Translations under genes and position numbers: made by a program
Source of the DNA: Mycolicibacterium komanii
GTDB lineage: Bacteria > Actinomycetota > Actinomycetes > Mycobacteriales > Mycobacteriaceae
Length of the DNA: 64,000 nucleotides
Assembly: GCF_001050035.1 (NCBI RefSeq)
Contig: NZ_CVTA01000022.1
Span: 1-64,000 of the forward strand
Direction: 5' to 3'
Shown here: positions 44,460-52,663 of the stretch, piece by piece
How positions within the stretch are numbered: the first letter of the stretch is position 1
Layout: the number at the start of each line of letters is the position of its first letter
Notes under the pieces: model-generated
Told to the model about the DNA's origin: nothing
The model's input: only the letters and a program-made list of their open reading frames with translations
The model's database searches: none

Positions 44460-45551
44460 GTGGACTTCGACCTGACCGAGGAACAGCAACTACTGCGCGA
44501 CGTCACCCGTGACGTGTTGTCACGCCGCGAGGGTGTGCGCACCGAAGGCGAGCCCGGCTGGAGCCGAGAGGTGTGGGGCCAACTCGCCGAGGTCGGCATC
44601 CTCGGGCTCGGGTTCGATCCCGACGAGGCCGGCCAGATCGAGGTGATGGTCGTGCTGACCGAGATCGGCCGGCGGCTCGCGCCCGAACCGGTCGCCCAAG
44701 CCGCGATCATCCCCGGCGGCCTGATCGCCGAGCTCGGCAACGACCAGCAGAAGCAGATCCTCGACGCCGTGGCCACCGGCGAGACCCTGCTGGCCTTCGC
44801 CCACGCCGAACCCGGGACACGTCTGCCGTCGGCCGTACCCGCGACGCGCGCCGAGAAGAACGGTGACGGCTGGGCGATCACCGGCCGAAAGAACCCGGTG
44901 CTGGCCGGCGACACCGCCGACGCCGTCATCGTCACCGCGGTGCTGCCCGACGGCGGCGTGGGGCTGTTCGTCGTCGACGGCGCGGCCGCCACCCGGCAGT
45001 CTTACCGCACCTTCGACGGCCGCGGCGGTGCGCAACTCGACTTCGACGCAACCCCCGCCGAACCGCTCGGCGACGGCGGCGACGCGACCGAACACGTCGC
45101 CCGCACCGTGATCCGATTCCAGTCGGCGCTGTGCGCAGAGGCGGTCGGGGCGATGGAGGAGGCGCTGCGCCTGACCACCGAATACCTCACCAGCCGAAAG
45201 CAGTTCGGCGTTCCGCTGAGCAACTTCCAGACGTTGACGCAGCGTGCCGCTGACATGTACGTCTCGCTCGAACTCGCGCGCAGCATGAACTTCTATGCGG
45301 CGATGTCGATCGCCGACGGCCGGTTCGACCCGGTGATCGCCGCGCGGGCCAAGTTCCAGATCGGGCGGTCGGGCCGGCACATCGCGCAGGAGGCGATCCA
45401 GCTGCACGGCGGTATCGGGATGACGGCGGAGTATCCCGTCGGGCACTACGCGGCGCGGCTCACGGCGATCGACAACACGTTCGGCACGACCGACGATCAA
45501 CTCCGCACGCTGGTCGAGCACGTCGGCGACTACGGCACGGTCTCGCTGTAG
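44460..45551 (+). CDS. acyl-CoA dehydrogenase (FadE), smaller partner-subunit type
   Basis: This 363-residue protein starts at a GTG (MDFDLTEEQQLLRDVTRDVL) and has the shorter ACAD plan: a middle strand domain without the strong substrate loop, TEYLTSRKQFGVPLSNFQTL in helix G, and the C-terminal IQLHGGIGMTAEYPVGHYAA. It closely follows the full-length FadE (seven bases between stop and start). As for the pair at 13982-16268, it is the likely beta subunit of an alpha2beta2 dehydrogenase. No catalytic Glu in a YEGT context is present. Confidence 0.87.
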   Translation: MDFDLTEEQQLLRDVTRDVLSRREGVRTEGEPGWSREVWGQLAEVGILGLGFDPDEAGQIEVMVVLTEIGRRLAPEPVAQAAIIPGGLIAELGNDQQKQILDAVATGETLLAFAHAEPGTRLPSAVPATRAEKNGDGWAITGRKNPVLAGDTADAVIVTAVLPDGGVGLFVVDGAAATRQSYRTFDGRGGAQLDFDATPAEPLGDGGDATEHVARTVIRFQSALCAEAVGAMEEALRLTTEYLTSRKQFGVPLSNFQTLTQRAADMYVSLELARSMNFYAAMSIADGRFDPVIAARAKFQIGRSGRHIAQEAIQLHGGIGMTAEYPVGHYAARLTAIDNTFGTTDDQLRTLVEHVGDYGTVSL

Positions 45552-45560
45552 GGGACCTCT

Positions 45561-45613
45561 GCGATTTCGGTGCGCTACCAGTCGCTAATCGATCGGTAGT
45601 GCACCGAAATCAC
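45561..45613. repeat. intergenic palindromic element, copy 2
   Basis: GCGATTTCGGTGCGCTACC (45561-45579) pairs with GGTAGTGCACCGAAATCAC (45595-45613) at 17 of 19 positions. It lies between the FadE and metallophosphoesterase genes, right before the latter's ribosome site. Its outer bases match those of the elements at 34127 and 53442. Confidence 0.7.
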
Positions 45614-45626
45614 CTGAAGGGTGCGC

Positions 45627-46793
45627 ATGTTCATCGTCATCCTCGGCGCGGTGCTCGCGCTGATGCACGTCTACCTGTGGAAGCGACTGGTCAAGGACAC
45701 CACCCGGCCGGGTCGCACGCGGCGGGTGCTCAGCGCCGTCCTCATCGGGTTGGCCGCGCTCCTGATCGCGGCGCTGCTGTTGCCGCGTGTGTTCGGCCCG
45801 GCCGACGCGGGGTGGTACGCCTGGCCGGGGTACCTGTGGTTCGGTGTGGCCGCCTATCTCCTGCTGACGCTGCTGGTGCTCGAACCGGTGCGGCTGCTGC
45901 TGCGGCCGTGGGTCCGCCGGGCCCCGCCTCCGGAGCCCGAGGATCCGAATGCGTTGAGCCGCCGTTTGTTCTTGGCCCGTGCGAGCGCTGTCGCCGCGGG
46001 GGCCGCCTCGGTCGGCCTCGTCGGAGTCGGGACGGCCACCGCATTGGGGCCGCCCGACCTGCTGCGGGTGCCGGTGCGGCTGCGGGCGCTCGATCCGGCG
46101 TTTCGCGGGTTCCGCATCGCGGTGGTGTCGGACATCCACCTCGGGCCGCTGTTGGGACGGGCGCACATCGAGCGGATCGTCGGCATGATCAACGAGGCGA
46201 AACCCGACCTCGTCGCGATCGTCGGTGATCTGGTGGACGGCACCGTCGCCGAACTCGGTTCGGCCGCAGCGCCGTTGCGAGACCTCGCGGCCCCCGACGG
46301 CGCGTTTTTCGTCACGGGCAACCACGAGTACTTCGTCGACGACACGACCGAGTGGTTACGCGAGATGGCGCGCTGGGGCGTCAACCCGCTGCGTAACGAG
46401 AACACACCGATCCGTCGCGGCTCCGCGGTGCTCAACCTCGCGGGGGTCAACGACCTTGTCGGGGAAAGGCATTCGGACGGGCCGGATTTCGACCGGGCAC
46501 TGTCCGGGCTCTCGTCCGGTGGACCGACGATCCTGCTCGCACATCAGCCGGTGCTGGTCGAGGAGGCCGCTGCGCGAGGGGTCGACCTGCAACTGTCCGG
46601 CCACACCCACGGCGGCCAGATGTGGCCGTTCCACTACCTCGTCCGCGCCGCTCAGCCGTCGCTCGCAGGGCTCTCGCGCGTCGACGACACCCAGCTGTAC
46701 GTGACCCGCGGCGCCGGGTTCTGGGGTCCGCCGGTGCGCGTCGGCGCCCCACCCGACATCACGATGATCACGCTCGAGGAGGCGAAAGACTAA
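45627..46793 (+). CDS. membrane-anchored metallophosphoesterase (YkuE/YaeI-like) with Tat-type motif
   Basis: The 388-residue protein starts at the ATG with GAAGG six bases before it. Three N-terminal membrane helices (about residues 2-18, 34-53, 68-90) are followed at residue 111 by SRRLFLARASAVAAGAASVG, a twin-arginine-like motif with a fourth hydrophobic segment. The catalytic calcineurin-like domain follows: VVSDIHLG, AIVGDLVDG, FVTGNHEYF, LLAHQP and LSGHTHGGQ, giving the full metal-binding set. Homologs such as B. subtilis YkuE are Tat-exported. This suggests a mixed Sec/Tat topology with the enzyme outside. It overlaps the convergent aldo/keto reductase gene by four bases. Confidence 0.88.
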   Translation: MFIVILGAVLALMHVYLWKRLVKDTTRPGRTRRVLSAVLIGLAALLIAALLLPRVFGPADAGWYAWPGYLWFGVAAYLLLTLLVLEPVRLLLRPWVRRAPPPEPEDPNALSRRLFLARASAVAAGAASVGLVGVGTATALGPPDLLRVPVRLRALDPAFRGFRIAVVSDIHLGPLLGRAHIERIVGMINEAKPDLVAIVGDLVDGTVAELGSAAAPLRDLAAPDGAFFVTGNHEYFVDDTTEWLREMARWGVNPLRNENTPIRRGSAVLNLAGVNDLVGERHSDGPDFDRALSGLSSGGPTILLAHQPVLVEEAAARGVDLQLSGHTHGGQMWPFHYLVRAAQPSLAGLSRVDDTQLYVTRGAGFWGPPVRVGAPPDITMITLEEAKD

Positions 46794-47761
46794 CCGACGC
46801 CGAGCCTTTCGCGCACCGTATCGGCCAGGAAGCGCGCGGTGCCCACGGGCCGGAACGCGCGGGCCGCGGCGGTCAACGCCTCCTGCGCCTCGGCGCTCAA
46901 CTCGATGTCGGCGGCGGCCACGTTGAACTCGAGCTGTTCGACGCTCGACGCGCCGGGGATCGCGACGACGTTGGGCAGGTGGATCAGCCACGCGAGCGCC
47001 ACCTGCGCGGGTTTGGCGCCAACGTCGGCCGCCACGTCGCGCAGCGTCTGCAACAGCGGTTCGGCGCGGCGCAGGTTCTCCGTGCCGAACAGCGGGTTGG
47101 TCGCACGTATGCCGCCGGGCCGGTTGTCGGGGCCGTACTTTCCGCCGAGCAAACCCTGCGCGAGCGGACTGTAGGCGATCACGACCCGGTTCTCCCGTTC
47201 GGCGAACGGCACCAGACGTTCGAGCGCCTGCGGATGGGCCAGCGAGAAGTGCACCTGGTTGCTGATCACGGGTCGTCCGAGCGCCGTGTCGGCCCGCTGC
47301 CACCGCGACAGCGAATAGTTCGACACCCCCGCGGCGCCGATCACACCCTCGTCGAGCAGGTCGCGCATCCCCGGCATGATCACCGAATCGGGCACCACGG
47401 GGTTCGGCTGGTGGACCTGATACAGCGGGATCTTCTGCAGCCCCAGCCGCTGCGCGCTGGCGTGCGCGCGCTGCTTGACCACCGCGGGGAACGGCGCGAC
47501 GGGGAAGACCTTGCTGGCCACCGCCACCTCCGAGCGCTGATCGCCCAGGGCCTCGCTGAGGATCCGCTCGCTCTTGCCGAACCCGTAGATCTCGGCGGTG
47601 TCGAACAACGTGACGCCGAGCGCCAGCGAACGCTGCACGATTTCACGGGCGGGTCCGGAGGCGTAGCTCTCGCCGTAGCCCCATTCCCGAGAACCGAACT
47701 GCCAGGTCCCGAGGCCAATACGGCTGACCCGGCCCACTCCCTCGACGTCTAGGTATTTCAC
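46790..47761 (-). CDS. aldo/keto reductase
   Basis: The 323-residue TIM barrel has the AKR tetrad: Asp and Tyr in LFDTAEIYGFGKSERILSEA, Lys in EVAVASKV and His in LYQVHQPN. The cofactor-binding end has GASSVEQLEFNVAA, typical of AKRs that bind NADPH. It reduces carbonyls of unknown substrates. The likely start is the GTG giving VKYLDVEG...; another GTG three codons upstream is possible, and neither has a strong ribosome site. It converges with the metallophosphoesterase gene. Confidence 0.88.
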   Translation of the reverse strand: MKYLDVEGVGRVSRIGLGTWQFGSREWGYGESYASGPAREIVQRSLALGVTLFDTAEIYGFGKSERILSEALGDQRSEVAVASKVFPVAPFPAVVKQRAHASAQRLGLQKIPLYQVHQPNPVVPDSVIMPGMRDLLDEGVIGAAGVSNYSLSRWQRADTALGRPVISNQVHFSLAHPQALERLVPFAERENRVVIAYSPLAQGLLGGKYGPDNRPGGIRATNPLFGTENLRRAEPLLQTLRDVAADVGAKPAQVALAWLIHLPNVVAIPGASSVEQLEFNVAAADIELSAEAQEALTAAARAFRPVGTARFLADTVRERLGVG

Positions 47762-47879
47762 GAACGCCACAGTACTGACGCCACAGAACTGTATCGGCGG
47801 GTTTTGGGGCGAGGACGCGGGGGTATTTGAGGCGGGCTGCAGAAAGTCGGCATGACACAAGTCTCGAAAGGCGTAACGC

Positions 47880-47984
47880 ATGCTCGAGTTCATCTGCCCC
47901 ACGTGCGGGCATTTCAGCCTCGAAGAGGCCGCCTGCATGACCTGCAGCGGAGCCGGCGACACTGACCTGGCGTTGGCTGGTTGA
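47880..47984 (+). CDS. 34-residue double-CXXC protein
   Basis: The ATG follows GAAAGG with eight bases between. The product begins MLEFICPTCGHFSLEEAACM and ends with TCSGAG and DTDLALAG, so it has two CXXC motifs (CPTC and CMTC) spaced ten residues apart, a plausible single zinc site. Its stop is two bases before the ATG of the alpha/beta hydrolase, so the two should be on one mRNA. I do not know a family. The Cys arrangement, ribosome site and position favour a real gene. A metal-binding or redox role is inferred only from the Cys motifs. Confidence 0.6.
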   Translation: MLEFICPTCGHFSLEEAACMTCSGAGDTDLALAG

Positions 47985-47986
47985 TC

Positions 47987-49105
47987 ATGGCTCTTCACCC
48001 TTCCCTGCACCCATTCGACCTGGTCATGGCGTCGACGCGGTTCTATTCGTCGCTCCCGGTCGTCGGCAAGCACTTGGAACCGTTCGCCGGCCTGACCGCG
48101 ATGGCGATGTACGGCCACCACTACGCACCCGCAGCGCTGCGGGGCATGGTCACGCGCCGCCTCGGCGCCGACCCGACCGAGGCCGCGCCCGCCGATATGC
48201 CCGAGGACGTCGCGTCCTATCGCGGCAGCCGGGTGCCTCCGTATCTACGCTTCCGCGCCCAGCGTCAGCGCTGCCTGTACCGCAGCTCGGTGCGCTACGG
48301 CGACCACCCGTCGCAGCTGCTCGACGTGTGGCGACGCCCCGACCTGCCGCCCGATGCGCCCGTGCTGCTGTTCGTCCCCGGCGGCGCCTGGGTGCAGGGG
48401 TCGCGCGTGATGCAGGGCCACACGATGCTGCACCACCTGGTCAAGCAGGGCTGGGTGTGCCTGACGATGGACTACCGGGTCTCCCCGGTGAACCGCTGGC
48501 CTCGCCACATCGCCGACGTGAACGCGGCGATCGCATGGGCGCGCGCCAACGTCGACAAGTACGGCGGTGACCGGAACTTCGTCGCGGTCGCCGGCTGCTC
48601 CGCGGGCGGACACCTGGCCTCTCTCGCGGGCCTCACGCCCGGCGACCCGGCGTTCCGCGGTGAACTCACCGAGGACGCCGACACCACCGTCGACGCGGTC
48701 GTCGGAATCTACGGGCGCTACGACTGGCAGGACCGGTCGACCCCCACCCGCAAGAACTTCCAGAACTTCCTGGAGCGAGTCGTGGTCGGGCGCAAGCAGT
48801 CCCGGCATCCGGAGATCTTCGAAGCCGCGTCGCCGCTGGCCCGCATCCACGCGGATGCGCCGCCGTTCTTCCTCATCCACGGCGAGCAGGACACCATCAT
48901 CCCCGTCGGGGAGGCTCGCGTGTTCGCCGACGAGCTGCGCGGTGTGTCGCGAAATCCGGTGGTGTACAGCGAGGTTCGACGTGCGGGCCATGCATTCGAT
49001 CTCGTCGACTCGTCGCATGCGCGGCGGCTCGCGGTCGAGGTGGGCCGGTTCCTCAACGACGTCCGGGCTCGCCAACTCGAGGGTGAGACCGCCGCTGCCG
49101 TCTGA
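47987..49105 (+). CDS. alpha/beta hydrolase (hormone-sensitive lipase-like esterase)
   Basis: The 372-residue protein has the oxyanion loop LLFVPGGAWVQGSRVM, the nucleophile motif VAGCSAGGHLAS, an acid in GEQDTIIPVGEAR and the His in RRAGHAFDLVD. This places it in the HSL-like esterase group. The N-terminal ~100 residues (FDLVMASTRFYSSLPVVGKH) are less conserved and may form a lid. Substrates are probably acyl esters. The start is the ATG just after the 34-residue CXXC ORF; a TTG two codons earlier is less likely. Confidence 0.88.
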   Translation: MALHPSLHPFDLVMASTRFYSSLPVVGKHLEPFAGLTAMAMYGHHYAPAALRGMVTRRLGADPTEAAPADMPEDVASYRGSRVPPYLRFRAQRQRCLYRSSVRYGDHPSQLLDVWRRPDLPPDAPVLLFVPGGAWVQGSRVMQGHTMLHHLVKQGWVCLTMDYRVSPVNRWPRHIADVNAAIAWARANVDKYGGDRNFVAVAGCSAGGHLASLAGLTPGDPAFRGELTEDADTTVDAVVGIYGRYDWQDRSTPTRKNFQNFLERVVVGRKQSRHPEIFEAASPLARIHADAPPFFLIHGEQDTIIPVGEARVFADELRGVSRNPVVYSEVRRAGHAFDLVDSSHARRLAVEVGRFLNDVRARQLEGETAAAV

Positions 49106-49143
49106 CCCGTGTTGATCGGGCGCGATGCGGGAAGTCTTGTTTC

Positions 49144-50220
49144 ATGCGCATCGTCATCACCGGAGCTTCGGGCAACGTCGGCACCGCACTGCTGCGGCGG
49201 CTGACCGAAAGCGACACCGCACACGAGATCGTCGGCGTCGTGCGACGCCCGCCGGAGCCGACAGGCGTCTACGGGCGGGCCCGCTGGCACGGGCTCGACC
49301 TCGCCGATCCCGACGCGGGCACCCAACTGCGGGGAATCTTCGAGGGCGCGGATGCCGTCGTCCACCTCGCGTGGGGTTTCCAACCGACGCGAAACACCGA
49401 GTACCTCAACCGCATCGGCGTTGGCGGCACGACGGCCGTACTGGAGGCCGCGCACGACGCGCGGGTGGGGCGCCTGGTGCACCAGTCGTCGGTCGGCACC
49501 TACGCGCCCGGGCGGTACGGCCAGTACGTCGACGAGTCGTGGCCCACCACCGGAATCCGCACCTCGCCGTACAGCCGCGACAAGTCGAGCGCCGAAGCGC
49601 TGCTTGACGATTACGAACGCGAACACGGGGAGGCGGGCGTTCCCATCGCGCGGATGCGTCCCGGCTTCATCGTGCAGCGTGCCGCGGCAAGCGGGCTGAT
49701 GCGCTACGCGCTGCCCGGATACGTGCCGATGCTCGCGGTACCGCTGTTGCCGCTGCTGCCGCTCGACCGACGCCTGTGTATTCCGCTGATCCACGCCGAC
49801 GATGTCGCCGACGCGTTGGCCAGGGTGGTCGAACGCGGCGCGAGCGGACCGTTCAACCTGGCATCCGAGCCGCCGGTGGGCCGCGATCAGGTCGCCGAGG
49901 TGCTGAAGGCCAAACCGGTGCACGTGCCGTCGGGGATGCTCGGCGCGCTGGTCGACCTCAGCTGGCGCGCGCGGCTCCAGCCGATCGACCGCGGCTGGCT
50001 GGACATGGCGTTCAGCGTTCCGTTGCTCGACTGCGGGCGCGCCGAGGCCGAACTCGGCTGGCGTCCCGAGTGGAACTCGGTCGACGCACTCGCCGACGTC
50101 ATCGGTGGCGTGGCCCAGGAAGCGCACACCGACAGCCCGCCGCTGCGGCGTCGGTCACTGCTCGAACAGTTCCAACGCGACCTCACCAAGGGGCTGCTGA
50201 CCACCAGACACCTGCCGTAG
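49144..50220 (+). CDS. NAD-dependent epimerase/SDR family protein
   Basis: The 358-residue protein is an extended SDR with the cofactor motif ITGASGNVGTALLR near the N terminus, AVVHLAWGF, VHQSSVGTYAPG, the catalytic YSRDKSSAEAL and IHADDVADALARVV. Members act on sugar nucleotides, sterols or other carbonyl compounds. The C terminus is basic and may be membrane-associated. The next gene starts directly after its stop codon, so the two are likely co-translated with the downstream FMO and SplB-like genes. Substrate unknown. Confidence 0.87.
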   Translation: MRIVITGASGNVGTALLRRLTESDTAHEIVGVVRRPPEPTGVYGRARWHGLDLADPDAGTQLRGIFEGADAVVHLAWGFQPTRNTEYLNRIGVGGTTAVLEAAHDARVGRLVHQSSVGTYAPGRYGQYVDESWPTTGIRTSPYSRDKSSAEALLDDYEREHGEAGVPIARMRPGFIVQRAAASGLMRYALPGYVPMLAVPLLPLLPLDRRLCIPLIHADDVADALARVVERGASGPFNLASEPPVGRDQVAEVLKAKPVHVPSGMLGALVDLSWRARLQPIDRGWLDMAFSVPLLDCGRAEAELGWRPEWNSVDALADVIGGVAQEAHTDSPPLRRRSLLEQFQRDLTKGLLTTRHLP

Positions 50221-51423
50221 ATGGCGCACGACGAACCCGTCGTCATCGTCGGTGCGGGTCCCAGTGGCCTCGCGATCGCGCGGCAACTCCGCCATGAATG
50301 TGGTGTCGAATCGCTCGTCGTCGACCGTGCCGATGCGCCCGCGTCGTCGTGGCGCAACCGCTACGACGGTTTCCGGCTCAACACCTGCGGGTGGTGGTCG
50401 CATCTGCCCGGGCAGCGGATCCCGCTGCAATACGGACGCTGGCCCACCCGCGACCATATGGTCGACTACTTCGACGACTACGTGCGGCGGCAGAAGATCC
50501 GTTTGGCGTTCGGCGTCAACGTGATTCGGATCGACCGTGACCGCGACGGATGGCAACTGGTGACCGGCGACGGGTCGCTCAGCGCGGCGGCCGCCGTCAT
50601 CGCGACCGGCAACTACCACACGCCGACGCTGCCGGACTGGCCGGGAATCGACACATTCACCGGTGAGGTGCTGCATTCCGAGCACTACCGCAACGCCGAA
50701 CCGTTCGCCGGCCGCGACGTTCTGGTGGCCGGCGCGGGGAACTCGGCGGCCGACATCGCGTTGCAGCTCAGCGACGGTGCGCGACGGGTGCGGATGGCGG
50801 TGCGCACACCGCCGCATCTCGTGCCGCGGTCGGCCGCAGGGATTCCGGTCGACACGTTCAGCGCGGCGTTCGAACGCCTGCCGGTGCCCGTGCTGGACCA
50901 GGCCGCGGCGCTGATGCGCAAGCTGTGGTTCGGTGACCTCCGTCGCGAGGGCCTGCCCGTCCCGCAGCGGGGCATCTACTCTGCACTGTTGACCGACGAG
51001 CAGATCCCGACGATCGGTGACGAGCTGGTACCCCACGTCAAGGCGGGGCGCATCGAGATCGTCTCCGCGGTCGAGTCGTTCGACGGTGACACGGTGGCGC
51101 TGGCCGACGGCAGCTCGCTGACACCGGATGCGGTGATCGCCGCGACCGGCTACCGGCGAGGGCTCGAACCGCTCGTGGGCCACCACGACGTGTTGGACGA
51201 CGACGGCGCCCCGAAGGTCAACGGGCTGCCTGCCGCCGCGCCGGGACTGTGGTTCGCCGGGTACGACGAGCCGCTGATCGGCCCGCTCCGCTCCTTCCGG
51301 CAGCAGGCCACGCCGATCGCGCGCGACATCGCGCAGTATCTCGGCGAGCGTGACGAACCTCATTGGCCATCAACAAGATCAATTGAATCGGAGCGGGGCC
51401 GTCGCACGTTGAACGAAACATGA
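50221..51423 (+). CDS. FAD-dependent monooxygenase/oxidoreductase (FMO-like)
   Basis: The 400-residue protein has the FAD GXGXXG motif in VVIVGAGPSGLAIARQL, the second NADPH-binding GXGXXG in VLVAGAGNSAADIALQL, and AVIAATGYRRGLEP near the C-terminal end, typical of flavin-containing monooxygenase-like enzymes. The FMO/BVMO FXGXXXHXXXW fingerprint is not evident, so the reaction is not fixed. Its start follows the epimerase stop without a gap and its own stop overlaps the next start (ATGA), so it is embedded in one operon. Confidence 0.87.
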   Translation: MAHDEPVVIVGAGPSGLAIARQLRHECGVESLVVDRADAPASSWRNRYDGFRLNTCGWWSHLPGQRIPLQYGRWPTRDHMVDYFDDYVRRQKIRLAFGVNVIRIDRDRDGWQLVTGDGSLSAAAAVIATGNYHTPTLPDWPGIDTFTGEVLHSEHYRNAEPFAGRDVLVAGAGNSAADIALQLSDGARRVRMAVRTPPHLVPRSAAGIPVDTFSAAFERLPVPVLDQAAALMRKLWFGDLRREGLPVPQRGIYSALLTDEQIPTIGDELVPHVKAGRIEIVSAVESFDGDTVALADGSSLTPDAVIAATGYRRGLEPLVGHHDVLDDDGAPKVNGLPAAAPGLWFAGYDEPLIGPLRSFRQQATPIARDIAQYLGERDEPHWPSTRSIESERGRRTLNET

Positions 51424-52529
51424 CGATGGCCGACCACGGCGCCGTGACCCGGCGCACACCCGCCGACCTCGCCGACCGCCTGCTCGACATCAAGCGGATC
51501 TACCACGAGCCCGACATCGAACGGTTCGCGCGCGCACGTCAGGTGCTCGAGCGCTTCCCCGACGCCGAGCGCATCCAGGTGCTGTCACATCAGGCGATAC
51601 CCGGCTTGTACGGAAACGAGGGCAACGTTGAGGACTGGGTCCGCAACAAGCGGGAAGTCCTCGTGCTCGGCGAGAAGAAGAGCCTGAGCGCGCGGCGCAA
51701 CGAGCGCTCCAGCGACTGGATCGCGCCGTCGACCGCGAACGGATGCGCGATGGCGTGCTCGTACTGCTACGTTCCGCGTCGCAAGGGCTACGCCAACCCG
51801 ATCACGGTGTTCGCCAACATCGAGAAGATCACCGGATACCTCGAACGCCACGCCGCCCGACAGGGCGACAAACCGCAACCGAACCAATGCGATCCCGTCG
51901 ACTGGGTCTACGACATCGGCGAGAACAGCGACTGCTCGGTCGACGCGATGGTCTCCGACAACGTCCGCGATCTGGTCGACCTGTTCGCGCGAATTCCCAA
52001 CGCCAAGGCCAGCTTCGCGACCAAGCTGGTCAACCGTGACCTTCTCGATTACGACCCGCGCGGCGGCACCCGCGTGCGGTTCAGCCTGATGCCGGCCGAG
52101 ACGTCGCGGGTGCTCGACGTGCGTACGTCGAAGATCGCCGACCGGATCGCAGCGACCGACGACTTCGTCGAAGCCGGCTACGAGGTACACCTGAACTTCA
52201 GTCCCGTTGTCGTGCACGAGAATTGGCTTGCCGACTGGACGGAACTGCTCGAGCAGATCGCCGACGGCACGTCCGAGCGCACTAAGCAGCAGCTGGCCGC
52301 CGAGATCATCTTCCTCACCCACAACGAGGGTCTGCACGACGTGAACCTCGGGTGGCACCCCAAAGGGGAGGACCTGCTGTGGCGTCCCGACCTCCAACAG
52401 CTCAAGCGCAGCCAGAGCGGGCAGTGGAACGTGCGGTACAAGAGCCCATGGAAGGGTCGCTGGGTCAACGAGTTGACCGACCTGATCGCCGCGAAGCTGC
52501 CGACCTGCCGGGTGCGGTACGCGTTCTAG
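51420..52529 (+). CDS. spore photoproduct lyase-family radical SAM protein
   Basis: The 369-residue protein has the radical SAM cluster motif CAMACSYCYVPRRKGY (CX3CX2C) near residue 110, then DIGENSDCSVDAM, ASFATKLVNRDL, RVRFSLMPAET, EVHLNFSPVVVHENWL and AEIIFLTHNEGLH, as in the spore photoproduct lyase family. In Bacillus this enzyme repairs spore-type thymine dimers. Mycobacteria do not form spores, so this member must act elsewhere, perhaps on UV lesions or another substrate. It overlaps the FMO stop by ATGA. There is no PolI or photolyase gene adjacent. Confidence 0.88.
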   Translation: MTMADHGAVTRRTPADLADRLLDIKRIYHEPDIERFARARQVLERFPDAERIQVLSHQAIPGLYGNEGNVEDWVRNKREVLVLGEKKSLSARRNERSSDWIAPSTANGCAMACSYCYVPRRKGYANPITVFANIEKITGYLERHAARQGDKPQPNQCDPVDWVYDIGENSDCSVDAMVSDNVRDLVDLFARIPNAKASFATKLVNRDLLDYDPRGGTRVRFSLMPAETSRVLDVRTSKIADRIAATDDFVEAGYEVHLNFSPVVVHENWLADWTELLEQIADGTSERTKQQLAAEIIFLTHNEGLHDVNLGWHPKGEDLLWRPDLQQLKRSQSGQWNVRYKSPWKGRWVNELTDLIAAKLPTCRVRYAF

Positions 52530-52618
52530 CGGGCCCACTTGCCGCGAGTGACCGCGGAGTGTCAGCTGGGCACGGCTCGCGCAATTTCGGATGGCGGGAT
52601 GAGTTCGTGAGCCGCCAG

Positions 52619-52653
52619 CCGTTTGGACGGACAGGAAGCTGTCGGACAAACGG
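52619..52653. promoter_or_regulatory. nested inverted repeat just before the NmrA-like gene
   Basis: CCGTTTG (52619-52625) pairs with CAAACGG (52647-52653) and the inner GACAG-GAAG-CTGTC forms a second dyad. It ends 11 bases before the ATG, overlapping the ribosome site region, and is a candidate operator. Confidence 0.45.
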
Positions 52654-52663
52654 AAGGCTCATC

